A stretch of 59,539 nt of DNA from positions 1 through 59,539 of the IMG/VR virus record IMGVR_UViG_3300021092_000047; one strand, 5' to 3'. Source of the stretch: a virus. The translations under genes were made by a program, and so were the position numbers. The notes beneath the pieces were generated by a model, which was given only the letters and a program-made list of their open reading frames with translations, did not search any database and was not told the DNA's origin. This document shows, in pieces, positions 1-8,257 of the stretch. Within the stretch, counting starts at the first letter, position 1. Every line of letters begins with the position of its first letter.

Positions 1-147
1 GTCGTTTAGGTTGCGGTAATAATCATACACTACCACGACGCTGCGTAGCTCAGGTACGTTTAAAAATGCGCGGTGTGTTGTGTCTCGAAATTCTTTGTTG
101 AGCTTCTCGTCAAAAAACATCGCGTTTTCATTAATATTGTCTGCCAT
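1..147 (-). CDS. Hypothetical protein, 5' part of gene, runs off left edge
   Basis: Reverse-strand frame open to base 1; the first 49 codons are visible and begin MADNINENAMFFDEKL. The ATG at 147 is chosen because a purine-rich AAAGAGATG stretch lies just upstream and the preceding gene ends 18 bases before it. The visible part is soluble and charged, with no signal peptide or membrane segment. It is the downstream-most member of the reverse-strand small-gene string. No family recognised. Confidence 0.6.
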   Translation of the reverse strand, partial: MADNINENAMFFDEKLNKEFRDTTHRAFLNVPELRSVVVVYDYYRNLND

Positions 148-164
148 CACATCTCTTTCAAAAA

Positions 165-503
165 TCAACCAATTGAATTAGTGTCGTCCCAATCTTCAAA
201 TGTAACGTGAGGTGTGCGACAATACGATTTAAAAACGTCGTTACCAAGATTGGCCAGCCGAGAGATAGCAAAGCCGTAAACAGCGATACTACCTACTCGG
301 CTAAGCCAAAAGGCATCTTCGCTAACTAGTAGCACCCCGCAAAGCATGCCGACCCAAATTGACAAGCACCAAGGACAACCTAATAGTTCTCCCAGTTTAC
401 CTGTCCACATTTCAGTTCGAGCGCGCAGCGGAGCCATTAACGATGAATGGTGCCAGATTTCTACGATCTGCCATGTTGCTAGTGTTGCGATGATTAAATC
501 CAT
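165..503 (-). CDS. DUF1360-like small membrane protein
   Basis: 112-aa integral membrane protein. The segment GCPWCLSIWVG (about residues 41-51), with its C-x2-C pair at the head of a hydrophobic helix, is the hallmark of the DUF1360 family found in phages and Bacilli; no biochemical role is known. Two further hydrophobic stretches lie near residues 3-20 and 68-82, and the tail is acidic. An AGGAG sits about 14 bases before the ATG, at the end of the upstream 44-aa membrane protein, so the pair is probably translated together. Confidence 0.7.
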   Translation of the reverse strand: MDLIIATLATWQIVEIWHHSSLMAPLRARTEMWTGKLGELLGCPWCLSIWVGMLCGVLLVSEDAFWLSRVGSIAVYGFAISRLANLGNDVFKSYCRTPHVTFEDWDDTNSIG

Positions 504-512
504 GAGGTTTTA

Positions 513-647
513 TCATTCTCCTGCAACGATTAGGCCTACTGTTAAAATTAGGAGTGCAATCATTGCAAGTCCAATATTTCCGGTAAACACAAGGGCTATT
601 GCTGTAAAAACATAGCAAAGACCCCATAACGCAATGTCATCAGCCAT
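513..647 (-). CDS. 44-aa small membrane protein
   Basis: Small ORF MADDIALWGLCYVFTAIALV... encoding two hydrophobic stretches (about residues 7-22 and 26-42) with a very short turn. GTGGAGCTG precedes the ATG at good spacing. Its start overlaps the last eight bases of the upstream 73-aa gene, a typical coupling arrangement. Function unknown. A holin-type role is conceivable from size and topology but nothing in the sequence proves it. Confidence 0.6.
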   Translation of the reverse strand: MADDIALWGLCYVFTAIALVFTGNIGLAMIALLILTVGLIVAGE

Positions 648-861
648 CAGCTCCACCCCCTGAGGGAGGAGACCAATTATTCAGTTTAACACGATCTGCA
701 GGAGGTGCCCCTTCACCAGCAATCAACTCACCTATAGGTTTTCCGGTAGGATCCGGATACTGGTGGATGAGCAGTTGTCTGGGCGCAAAAGTTGGCGACG
801 GCCAACCGAGCGGTCGCATTTGTTTGCGCCGTTGGTAAGCGAAAGGGCTACGAGATGGCAT
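640..861 (-). CDS. 73-aa hypothetical protein
   Basis: Basic N-terminus (MPSRSPFAYQRRKQMRPLGW) and Pro/Gly-rich C-terminus, no membrane segment. A strong GGGGGAGG lies about eight bases before the ATG. The end overlaps the start of the next reverse-strand small gene. It sits next to the terminase, where small-terminase or packaging accessory genes often lie, but it is too short and has no recognisable DNA-binding motif. No family recognised. Confidence 0.6.
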   Translation of the reverse strand: MPSRSPFAYQRRKQMRPLGWPSPTFAPRQLLIHQYPDPTGKPIGELIAGEGAPPADRVKLNNWSPPSGGGADG

Positions 862-885
862 ATTGGCCTCCCCCGCGTTAACGTG

Positions 886-1065
886 TTAAGAATCAGAATT
901 AGTATCAACTGTTTTTAAGTTTTCTGGTGTTTCAAACAGCATTTTATTAAGGCTTGTACCGACATACCAGAGACTTTTGGCAATGATTTGAACTGCCAGG
1001 GCTGCCGCTACCACTATAGCGGCCATAAACGTCAGAATAATCTGACTAGGTTTGAAATCCTTCAT
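886..1065 (-). CDS. 59-aa single-span membrane protein, divergent to terminase
   Basis: MKDFKPSQIILTFMAAIVVA... gives a single strong transmembrane helix (about residues 9-32) followed by a polar tail ending in acidic and Ser residues. TAGGAG lies about nine bases before the ATG. Its ribosome-binding region overlaps the first bases of the terminase gene on the other strand, so the two starts lie 14 bases apart in divergent orientation. Function unknown. Confidence 0.65.
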   Translation of the reverse strand: MKDFKPSQIILTFMAAIVVAAALAVQIIAKSLWYVGTSLNKMLFETPENLKTVDTNSDS

Positions 1066-1079
1066 GAAAGTTTACTCCT

Positions 1080-3056
1080 ATGGTAACAGATTACAAAAAA
1101 CTAAAACTAAGCCGACAGACTTCTAGTCAGACGCTGGCGGCAGAAGAACAAGAAGGCGGCGGTTTTGACCATGATTTAAGTACGTTGGAAAAATCACCAC
1201 TATTAGCTAACTACAAGCCTATAGCTAGCGACAATCCAATGATCAAGCGGCTGCACATGGCGCAGCATGTCATGAAACAATCAGGCTATCTGACAGTAAA
1301 GCCGTTGCTGCCGCTTTTTCTTTCTATTCGCGGTAAACCTTACCACCTACACGACCACTTTCCTTTTGCTCCTTTCTTTAGAACAAGAATGCCAACAAAG
1401 ACGCTATTAAAGACTGGTCGTCAGGTCTCTAAAAGTACGTCGTTAGCTGCGCAAGGCGTTTTGTTTTCTAATTGCATTCCTTACTTCTCGACGCTGTACA
1501 TCACACCGCTGTTTGAGATGGTTCGACGTTTTAGCCAAAACTATGTAGCCCCGTTTATTGAGACTAGCCCGGTAGGCAGGCTCTTTAGCGGAGAATCAAC
1601 AATTAATAATGTGCTTCAACGCAGTTTTAAAAATTACTCGCAGATGCTTTTTTCGTTTGCATATTTGGATGCAGAACGTACCCGCGGTATTTCTGCCGAT
1701 AAGAATGTTATTGACGAAGTTCAAGACATGGACATTACGTTTTTACCTATCATTCACGAAACTATTTCAGCGTCTCGCGACTGGGGCATCATCCAGTATG
1801 CCGGTACACCTAAAACTCTCGACAACACGATCGAGCGGCTATGGGTTGATAGCTCTATGGCAGAATGGGTAATTAAATGCCCACACGGAGGCTGTGGTCA
1901 CTGGAACATACCGGCACTCGAATTTGACCTGATTAAAATGATTGGTCCAGTCCATGACGGCATTAACGATCAGTGTCCTGGTGTTGTTTGCGCTAAGTGC
2001 CAAAAAGCAATCAATCCAAGACCGCCATCTCAAGGCGGAACGGGTCGATGGATTCATCGCGTAGAAGACAAACGATGGACTTTTGCAGGCTACCATATTC
2101 CACAGATCATCATGCCAATGCACTATGCCAGCGTTGAAAAATGGTCAAAACTTGTCGATAAGAAAGAGGGAAGAGGAAATGTTCCGATTCACGTTTTCTA
2201 CAACGAAGTTTGCGGTGAAAGCTGGGATTCTGGTTCTAAGTTAGTCACGGTTACAGATTTGAAACGCGCGGCTAATCTTGGTTGGAGAAACAGCGTAGAT
2301 AGCGCTTCAAAACAAATTAGCGGCTATGTCCATCGGTTCCTTGCCGTTGACTGGGGTGGCGGCGGAGTCAATAAAGGTAAAAGCGATTTCGCGTTGCAAT
2401 CTTATACGGTTATTGCAGTGTGCGGTTTAGCGCCAAACGGACAAGTTCACGTGTTGTACGCTCACAGGTGTTTGACACCAAACGCACACATTGCGGAGGC
2501 TAAGTTAATTCTCAACCTAATGACCTTGTTTGAATGCAGTCACGTAGTGCACGACTACACTGGAGCAGGTACGGTACGAGAAACCGTTTTGCTCCAATCA
2601 GGTTTACCTGCGCATAGCCTACTGCCTATAGCTTATACTGGACCAGCAAAAGGTGACATTATCGTATACAAGCCACCAACACAAACGCACACGCGCGGTC
2701 ACTACACAATGGACCGCAATCGCGCGTTAAACTATTGCTGTCAGTTTATCAAATCAGGTGTGATTCGATTTTTTGACTACGATTACCGTGGTGCAGAAAA
2801 TGTAGGTCTTTTGCATGACTTTTTAAATCTAATCGAAGACAAAACAGAATCTGGCACCGGAAGGGACAACTATAAAATTCTGAGAGACCCGGCAGGCCCT
2901 GATGATTTTGCTCAAGCAGTCACTATGGGCACTATGATGCTGTATCAGCTTTTAGGGCGATGGCCAGATTTGGCTTCTTACGAAGACGTTACAATCGACG
3001 AACAAGCTTTAATGGCATCTCGCGGGCAGGTCGCGCTGGACTGGGAAGGTAGTTAA
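1080..3056 (+). CDS. terL: Phage terminase large subunit
   Basis: Packaging motor ATPase/nuclease (658 aa) that translocates DNA into the prohead and cuts it. A Walker A variant GRQVSKST lies at residues 113-120 and a Walker B IDEVQDMD at about 211-218. A Cys-rich insert (CPHGGCGHW...CPGVVCAKC, about 265-315) looks like a zinc ribbon. A C-terminal RNase H-type nuclease domain opens with HRFLAVDWGGG near residue 420 and continues with HDYTGAG. The preceding GKPYHLHDHFPFAPFF stretch is the usual terminase lead-in. The ATG at 1080 has no good Shine-Dalgarno, because the AGGAG nearby belongs to the divergent gene; initiation may be weak. It is one of only two + strand genes in the window, which is unusual for a terminase beside a reverse-strand late region. 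Confidence 0.92.
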   Translation: MVTDYKKLKLSRQTSSQTLAAEEQEGGGFDHDLSTLEKSPLLANYKPIASDNPMIKRLHMAQHVMKQSGYLTVKPLLPLFLSIRGKPYHLHDHFPFAPFFRTRMPTKTLLKTGRQVSKSTSLAAQGVLFSNCIPYFSTLYITPLFEMVRRFSQNYVAPFIETSPVGRLFSGESTINNVLQRSFKNYSQMLFSFAYLDAERTRGISADKNVIDEVQDMDITFLPIIHETISASRDWGIIQYAGTPKTLDNTIERLWVDSSMAEWVIKCPHGGCGHWNIPALEFDLIKMIGPVHDGINDQCPGVVCAKCQKAINPRPPSQGGTGRWIHRVEDKRWTFAGYHIPQIIMPMHYASVEKWSKLVDKKEGRGNVPIHVFYNEVCGESWDSGSKLVTVTDLKRAANLGWRNSVDSASKQISGYVHRFLAVDWGGGGVNKGKSDFALQSYTVIAVCGLAPNGQVHVLYAHRCLTPNAHIAEAKLILNLMTLFECSHVVHDYTGAGTVRETVLLQSGLPAHSLLPIAYTGPAKGDIIVYKPPTQTHTRGHYTMDRNRALNYCCQFIKSGVIRFFDYDYRGAENVGLLHDFLNLIEDKTESGTGRDNYKILRDPAGPDDFAQAVTMGTMMLYQLLGRWPDLASYEDVTIDEQALMASRGQVALDWEGS

Positions 3057-3144
3057 TTCGGCACAACCAGTCCAATTTTGTCTGCGATTTCGCGATACGG
3101 CCCACTCGACTGTTTTTACAAATGTTCCTTTAATTGAAGGTTGG

Positions 3145-5394
3145 CTATCGCAAGTCAAGTCGTTTGATGGCGGCGTTAATCCTTTCTTGCGACGCGAAAT
3201 GAAATACTTCACGAAATTGTTGCGACGTAAACTCAAGCCAAGCTTTCCAATCTTTAGCTTTTGGTTTAGGTAGCTGAGTAAAATGCCTCAAATAATTGAG
3301 CACAATTTTGTCCGCACTGTGCGAAAACAATCGAGGCTCAAGCATAAGGTCAACCAAATCAATTAGAATCAATTCTCGTCGAACTGCATTTTTTGGTGTC
3401 TTGCCTGCGGTAACAAAAAAACCTGTAGCGTCGTACTTTTGGATGTTAGTCCAATTGTCTAAACGCCGTGGCCACTTGTGGATCCATTGGTTATAGCCTC
3501 CTCTACGAATGTCCATACGGTGGTATAGCATAGACAGCCCTGCATCAACTTGCTTACGCTCAATCCAGATACCTTGAGTTGTTAATCCAGCACAGCTAGC
3601 CGTAACTTGCAAGGCAACTGCGAGAGCTAAAGCCCAAGTAGCTTCCATTTCTGGATTGTCACGAGATAGCGACGTACAGACTTCATCCGTCAAACGACAT
3701 TGGCTTTGTTGCGGCCCAGGTACATCTTCGGCAAACGTAAAATCTGGAATTTGCCGAAATGTGCCTTGAACAAGTTTTGTATGTTGAAACTGAAAGCCCT
3801 CACCGTCCCAGCCGACTTCTTCTAATCCGCGAACAACCTCAGGTGCTTGAAAACGGCAAGCTGCATCAAACGGACAAAAGTTTTCACTTTTAAGATTGTT
3901 GTACTGATTCATAAAGATATCAGCTTGTAACAGTATTTGGTTTTCCAGTGCAAAATTGCGTAACCAGGTCCAGTTTGCTTTTTTAATTGGCACGCGAAAA
4001 TTTGCAGTTTTTTTACCGCTGGTTAAGGTGCCTACGTATTCTCGACTGTTTTTGCGAACAACAATGTAATTAATTCGAAGAACGCCTGCTAACCTTACAT
4101 GACCGCTGCGACTGTACCACTTGCCTTTGCGTTCAATTAAGACTGTGTTCCCGCCTACACCTTGCACGCCTCCGCGTGCCGTGACAGCTACAGTGATTCT
4201 GCGACCAAAGTTTGACTGCGCACTTGGTTGAACTGTTTTATGCACAAAGTCATACACTTGCGTTGAATACTGCTCTGCGTCTTGCAATAGATTAATTTTT
4301 TCTTTTGGAGTAGCAGTTCTTGCCCAGTTTTTCAATGCGCGTTCGTAGGGACTGGCGTTACGAATCAGCTTTGATATCCCGTCAGTTGCGGGTTGATGAT
4401 GTACCCAACTCCACCAGCGACTGCCTGATACCTCTTCTGGTTGTTGTCGCGTACTGTCTGGACCTAAAAACGTTAGCGAAGCATCTGTCATCATTGCCTG
4501 ATGCAAGATATTTGCCGTTGGTTTGCGTTCCCATAAGACAAGATTTCGACCACTAAAAACTGACCATTGTTTTTCACGATAACGCCATACACCAAAACGC
4601 GAACCCAAAAGCGGTAGCGGTATGCGGCTGTTATTGAAGTTGTGCATTTGCAACATGAGCATTGGACTTAACATCGATGTTACAACGATGTGTTGCGACT
4701 GACTTTGATCTAGCAACGGTAAACCGGCAAAGCCAACTTCTCCTGTAAGGTATGCTGAAGAATACCCAGTAGGGCAGGTTATAAAGACTTCACGATGCTG
4801 AGGGAAACAGGCAAATGCGCCAATGTCTGTAGGTGTACGAAAATACGGTACAACTGCCATCATGCTTTGAGTTTTGCCAAAGATATTGCGAAAGTGTTTG
4901 TTTGCTACGTCAGAAGAAAGCAAACCGTACAACTGTCCTGGTCCTTCTAGGAAACGCTCTAGTCCCATTGTCGAAGGCCGCTGCCAGCCTAGACTTTGCA
5001 GATACTGATGCTGTTCTCGCCGGATATACCTCATGTTTTCCTGAGCCTCAGCCCAGGCTAGCTTGAAGCGACGCCGGAAGTCTTGGTTTTTTTCAAACGC
5101 TTTACGGTCTGTTGAAGAGATGTTCAAATTAAGTTTTTCGGCCAGGTAGTCTAAAGCGGCTGACTCTGTCAAGCCTAGATGCTCAGCTGCCATTGCCAAA
5201 ACACTTCCAGAGACTTTACACTGAGAACAATAATGCCATTCTTCAAGATTTCTGTTATCTTGATAAATGGTCCAAGCGTTTGATCCGCAATATGGACATT
5301 TCGCATTAACTGTGTATTTTGCAGTTGGTTCCAGCCCTAGTAGCGGAGCAACTGTTTGAAATTGTAACCCTGCATGGATGTCTAGGAGACTCAC
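3145..5394 (-). CDS. Primase-like zinc-ribbon protein
   Basis: 749 aa from the GTG at 5394. The N-terminal ribbon KCPYCGSN...WHYCSQCKVSG (about residues 33-65) resembles the zinc-binding module of DnaG-type primases, followed by a helical segment (MAAEHLGLTESAALDYLAEKL) typical of CHC2 domains. The central part is unrecognised and I see no confident TOPRIM acidic motif. The C-terminal half contains a run of Cys residues (FCPFDAACRF). The GTG is preferred over an ATG at 5445 because GAAGG precedes it and the longer form would overlap the divergent gene. A replication or single-strand DNA role is likely but unproven. Confidence 0.6.
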   Translation of the reverse strand: MSLLDIHAGLQFQTVAPLLGLEPTAKYTVNAKCPYCGSNAWTIYQDNRNLEEWHYCSQCKVSGSVLAMAAEHLGLTESAALDYLAEKLNLNISSTDRKAFEKNQDFRRRFKLAWAEAQENMRYIRREQHQYLQSLGWQRPSTMGLERFLEGPGQLYGLLSSDVANKHFRNIFGKTQSMMAVVPYFRTPTDIGAFACFPQHREVFITCPTGYSSAYLTGEVGFAGLPLLDQSQSQHIVVTSMLSPMLMLQMHNFNNSRIPLPLLGSRFGVWRYREKQWSVFSGRNLVLWERKPTANILHQAMMTDASLTFLGPDSTRQQPEEVSGSRWWSWVHHQPATDGISKLIRNASPYERALKNWARTATPKEKINLLQDAEQYSTQVYDFVHKTVQPSAQSNFGRRITVAVTARGGVQGVGGNTVLIERKGKWYSRSGHVRLAGVLRINYIVVRKNSREYVGTLTSGKKTANFRVPIKKANWTWLRNFALENQILLQADIFMNQYNNLKSENFCPFDAACRFQAPEVVRGLEEVGWDGEGFQFQHTKLVQGTFRQIPDFTFAEDVPGPQQSQCRLTDEVCTSLSRDNPEMEATWALALAVALQVTASCAGLTTQGIWIERKQVDAGLSMLYHRMDIRRGGYNQWIHKWPRRLDNWTNIQKYDATGFFVTAGKTPKNAVRRELILIDLVDLMLEPRLFSHSADKIVLNYLRHFTQLPKPKAKDWKAWLEFTSQQFREVFHFASQERINAAIKRLDLR

Positions 5395-5395
5395 A

Positions 5396-6568
5396 ATGCC
5401 TTCACCTTCTGTTGTGCTCGATCCGGCTTCGGACAAAACCCGCACCGAGCTTACTAAACTTGCTAGTCGATACGACTTCCCGCAGTTTGTGCGAGCTGCC
5501 GATCTGGATAGTACTATGAATCCAGGTGAAATTGCTGTAACAGCTTACGCCGATCCGGTCAATAAAAAGTACGCATGTCATTCCGCAGCTGCCACCTGGC
5601 TTTCAGCCGCGTACTTCCATGAGAAGTCGGCCGAATACCATCCTAAACATCAGTCGCGCATTTGTGAACGGCTAGAACGCTTTGCAGACTATTTTGGTAT
5701 TCGTCCGGCTTACGAAGCAATAGTAAAACAAGCTAGTGCACTTCGAGATCAAGATCACTTGCCCGACAGCAGTTATGCTTATGTTTGGCAAGCAAACGAC
5801 GGTTACAAAGAGCGATACTATCCGCTAACATCTGCACTTGAAGTCAAGGTAGCAGCTGAGTGGTTACGAGACAACCGAGATCGCATTCCTTTTGCCGATC
5901 GCAACGTGATTAGCAATCGCATTCTTGAAAAGGCCGCACGTTACGGCGCAGGCCTTGGTGATGAGTTGACCGACTTTGTTGAAAAGCAAGCGGGACGCGG
6001 TATTCCTGACCCACCCGAGCTTTACACAATGCTCGAGCGACGAGCAATGCTTGCTAAAAAAGCCGATCATCGCGAAGCCATCACAAAGCTAGCAGAATCG
6101 GTACGCAACACGCCGCGAGTCGCTTTGCAGCCTAACGAGCTTATTAAGCTCGCAGCAACGGTAGACTTGGTAGATCACGCTTTGGGGTTGAAAGGCAAGT
6201 ACACTGAGATTTTGCCGCGACCTGAAGATGTGATTTTCAAAGTCACATTTACTAAGGCCGCATCAGATCACGGTAAGCTTTGCACACTTCAAACCGGCAG
6301 CATCTACGACAAATCGCAGTTAGCTAAGTTGGCGCGCGAAGATGTTGCAAGCGTATTTGGCGATGACTTTGCAAATGAAGTTTGCACCGGGTTTGACGTA
6401 GACCCGGAAAAGATTGCAGAGCTTGCACATACATTACCACGACCAGATGCTGAATTGCTTGAGCATCTACTTTCAGAGGCAGGTCAACGGCCGCAGCTGG
6501 CGAAATCCGCCAGCTACGAACCGCTTGACACTGAAACACTGGAAGCGCTGGCTAACGCTTACCGCTAA
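5396..6568 (+). CDS. Hypothetical 390-aa protein, + strand
   Basis: The start is the ATG at 5396, eight bases after TAGGAG, giving MPSPSVVLDPASDKTRTEL. The protein is soluble, charged and helical, rich in KLA/KAA segments, with a conserved-looking stretch ACHSAAATWLSAAYFHEKSA near residue 60. No signal peptide, membrane span or catalytic motif. It abuts the primase-like gene head to head (starts one base apart) and ends two bases inside the convergent 80-aa gene. It is one of two + strand genes. Function not recognised; a virion or prohead role is possible but unsupported. Confidence 0.7.
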   Translation: MPSPSVVLDPASDKTRTELTKLASRYDFPQFVRAADLDSTMNPGEIAVTAYADPVNKKYACHSAAATWLSAAYFHEKSAEYHPKHQSRICERLERFADYFGIRPAYEAIVKQASALRDQDHLPDSSYAYVWQANDGYKERYYPLTSALEVKVAAEWLRDNRDRIPFADRNVISNRILEKAARYGAGLGDELTDFVEKQAGRGIPDPPELYTMLERRAMLAKKADHREAITKLAESVRNTPRVALQPNELIKLAATVDLVDHALGLKGKYTEILPRPEDVIFKVTFTKAASDHGKLCTLQTGSIYDKSQLAKLAREDVASVFGDDFANEVCTGFDVDPEKIAELAHTLPRPDAELLEHLLSEAGQRPQLAKSASYEPLDTETLEALANAYR

Positions 6569-6807
6569 CGAACAGAAGGCGGATCAAACTCGTCGGTATC
6601 TTCGAGCTCGTCCTCATCCACCTCAAATGGTTCAAGCTCGATACCCAGTATTTTAGCAAGTTCTTCGCAATCATTTGCCATTGGCTCAAACGACTCTCGC
6701 CCTTCGTCGTTTGAGCAATCCCAAATCTGCAGCAATCCGTCTAGGCATGAGTCGCGCAATCGTGTTAGGATTTTTTTTATTTTTTCTTTTTCTTCCGCGG
6801 TTGCCAT
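6565..6807 (-). CDS. 80-aa acidic hypothetical protein
   Basis: MATAEEKEKIKKILTRLRDS... has an amphipathic helical N-terminus and a strongly acidic tail (FEVDEDELEDTDEF). The ATG at 6807 is chosen because AAGG lies eight bases upstream; a GTG three codons earlier is the alternative. It converges with the + strand 390-aa gene and shares three bases with its stop. No family recognised. Confidence 0.65.
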   Translation of the reverse strand: MATAEEKEKIKKILTRLRDSCLDGLLQIWDCSNDEGRESFEPMANDCEELAKILGIELEPFEVDEDELEDTDEFDPPSVR

Positions 6808-6817
6808 TGCTAACACC

Positions 6818-6898
6818 TTAATCGTAAAGTTTTGCTTGTTTCAAAAGCCCAACAATAGTTTCTTCTGGAACGTCTAGTCGGGACAAGTCACCCATCAT
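6818..6898 (-). CDS. Possible 26-aa small protein
   Basis: A short frame beginning MMGDLSRLDVPEET and ending KQAKLYD, with AAAGGG upstream of a double ATG and its stop just before the ribosome site of the next gene. It fits the head-to-tail packing of this string, but a 26-codon ORF is weak evidence. It follows directly on the RNA element at 6922-6990. Confidence 0.35.
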   Translation of the reverse strand: MMGDLSRLDVPEETIVGLLKQAKLYD

Positions 6899-6921
6899 CT
6901 AACCCTTTCTTGGTATATCTT

Positions 6922-6990
6922 GCAGAACCCGCACCCGAAGGTGGCTGCATTACACGCGTATGTTTAACGTCTTCACCAGGACGGTGCCGA
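6922..6990 (-). ncRNA. Repeated RNA element, copy 0 (degenerate 3' half)
   Basis: On the - strand it reads stop codon, CGTC/GACG hairpin, TTAAACATACGCGTGTAATG, CAGCC, then a C(UUCG)G-capped hairpin (CACC-TTCG-GGTG) and CGGGTTC. It then diverges from the other copies: the loop and terminator parts are missing. The UUCG tetraloop appears only when read on the - strand, which orients the family. Confidence 0.55.
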
Positions 6991-7293
6991 TCAAATGATT
7001 TCCCATTTCTTATTTGAAAATGGGTGGGCAACGAGCGTGTGCTCGTTGCTTGATTTAGGGGTAGCGAGCAGAAAAATTCCATAGTTTTCCACGTTCCAGT
7101 TTGCTGCTTTAATAGCCGCGGTGACTGCTGCTCTTTTACGGAGTCCGGCGTCACTGAAATTTACGTTTCCGTAACCCGGCTCGTTACTTGGCAACACACT
7201 TTGACAAACAACTACAACTCCAAGCACACCACTAACTGTAGCATACAATGCGACAGCAGCAGAATGCAGGATTCGACAGATGAACAACATCAT
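6991..7293 (-). CDS. 100-aa secreted or membrane-anchored hypothetical protein
   Basis: The start is the first of two ATGs (7293) after an AAGAAGAAAAG stretch. A hydrophobic N-terminus, about residues 5-29 (LHSAAVALYATVSGVLGVVV), is a signal peptide or anchor. The remainder is polar (NVNFSDAGLRKRAAVTAAIKAA). It lies behind terminator hairpin T1 and ahead of RNA element copy 0, the same module layout as the small genes at 19-22.6 kb, so it looks like an outlying member of that belt. Function unknown. Confidence 0.55.
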   Translation of the reverse strand: MMLFICRILHSAAVALYATVSGVLGVVVVCQSVLPSNEPGYGNVNFSDAGLRKRAAVTAAIKAANWNVENYGIFLLATPKSSNEHTLVAHPFSNKKWEII

Positions 7294-7328
7294 GACTTTT
7301 CTTCTTGTGGCCGTAGTATAAATGAAAA

Positions 7329-7363
7329 GAGCCCGCCAAACCATTTACGAATCTGACGGGCTC
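7329..7363 (-). terminator. Terminator-like hairpin T1 of the repeated family
   Basis: GAGCCCG/CGGGCTC stem on the - strand followed by TTTTCATTTAT. The loop contains GTAAATG, complementary (one G-U) to the downstream CATTTAT, whereas other copies have GTGAATG and CATTCAC. This compensatory change supports loop-tail pairing. Confidence 0.6.
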
Positions 7364-7368
7364 TACGC

Positions 7369-7425
7369 GTGTCCTCTGCATTTACCAGGGCTTGGAACCC
7401 GCACTCGCGTCGCTCGTTAAACCTG
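7369..7425 (-). ncRNA. Repeated RNA element, copy 1
   Basis: The - strand reads GGGTTCCAAGCCCTGG then TAAATGCAGAGGACAC just before T1, matching the 3' half of the other copies. The hairpin is CGGG/CCTG with a TTCCAAGC loop. The 5' half (GTGTAATGCAGCC) is replaced by unrelated sequence following the stop of the 87-aa gene. Confidence 0.55.
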
Positions 7426-7428
7426 ACG

Positions 7429-7692
7429 CTAGCACATGATTTCGTAGACAGTTCTACCTTCTCTACCTTCGCTTTTTTTCTTTGTTTGCCCACCTAACGG
7501 CATATCGTGAAAACAACCGCCGTTGACTGTTTTGTTGCTTACGGCCTTTGTGATTTTGTCTGCAGATTTTTTAGACTGCACCTGAATACGGTCATAACAA
7601 ATACCGCTGTGAAACCAGACAATGTCTTTGGCTGGAATGTCAAAGCGTTTGGCAAGCCACGTTCTGGTTTCGTCGTCAATTGTCGCATTCAT
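7429..7692 (-). CDS. 87-aa hypothetical protein
   Basis: Start at the ATG at 7692 (MNATIDDETRTWLAKRFD) with GAGG seven bases upstream; upstream in-frame codons belong to the overlapping 193-aa gene. The C-terminus is Lys-rich (GGQTKKKSEGREGR). No known domain. It overlaps its upstream neighbour by 17 bases, implying coupled translation, and is followed by RNA element copy 1 and hairpin T1. Confidence 0.6.
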   Translation of the reverse strand: MNATIDDETRTWLAKRFDIPAKDIVWFHSGICYDRIQVQSKKSADKITKAVSNKTVNGGCFHDMPLGGQTKKKSEGREGRTVYEIMC

Positions 7693-8257
7693 ATGATACC
7701 TCGTAGATTCTTGGATCTGGACCTTCCCATTGGCGCAATAACGTTTTGAGAGTGGCGATCGCTGCGTGCAGCATGTTGTTTTGCAAAACTTGAGCGTGTC
7801 CTGCGAGAAAGTTACCAGCGTTTTCTTTGCTCCATCCAGGTTTCCACTCGTCAAGTGCCATCAGCACATCAATGCTGATGTTGGGCATGACCAACAAGTC
7901 CGGGTGGTACAATAAAACATCATTCAACGTCACATGCACAAGAGCTTGTTCGTTTAACGAATAGTTATCTGTGCAGATTTCTATTAACGGAAATGCGTCT
8001 TCTTGAGTTTTACGCACCAACACTGAAACGTCCTCAGTCTCGATGAGTTCATCGTGCGGATGCCCGTGCATTCTTAGAAAACAACTTCCGCAAGTCCCGT
8101 CACTAAGCAAATGACGTTCTGCGGGCGTCAGCTCTGGAAAAGCGTCTTGCACAAACATTTCTCGCCTAATCCACTTTTTGTAACTGTCGTGATCCAGGTT
8201 GAACGTTGTTTTGTTGAGGCAATGTTGGCAGACTACAGACTTGTCGATTCTTTCCAT
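7676..8257 (-). CDS. 193-aa hypothetical protein with Cys pairs
   Basis: MERIDKSVVCQHCLNK... with C-x2-C at about residue 10 and a second C-x2-C (TCGSCF) near residue 57, a plausible split zinc finger. GAGG precedes the ATG by seven bases. The rest is helical with no catalytic motif seen. The N-terminal 30 codons overlap the end of the Gp88-like gene in another frame, an unusually long 92-base overlap that keeps the first Cys pair in frame and so looks genuine. Confidence 0.65.
   Translation of the reverse strand: MERIDKSVVCQHCLNKTTFNLDHDSYKKWIRREMFVQDAFPELTPAERHLLSDGTCGSCFLRMHGHPHDELIETEDVSVLVRKTQEDAFPLIEICTDNYSLNEQALVHVTLNDVLLYHPDLLVMPNISIDVLMALDEWKPGWSKENAGNFLAGHAQVLQNNMLHAAIATLKTLLRQWEGPDPRIYEVSYECDN

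Noticed and set aside
5395-5445. Upstream start for the primase-like gene (MRVLSEAGSS...) and an upstream ATG at 5378 for the + strand gene
   Set aside because: Both would overlap the divergent neighbour's coding start, while GTG 5394 and ATG 5396 have proper ribosome sites.
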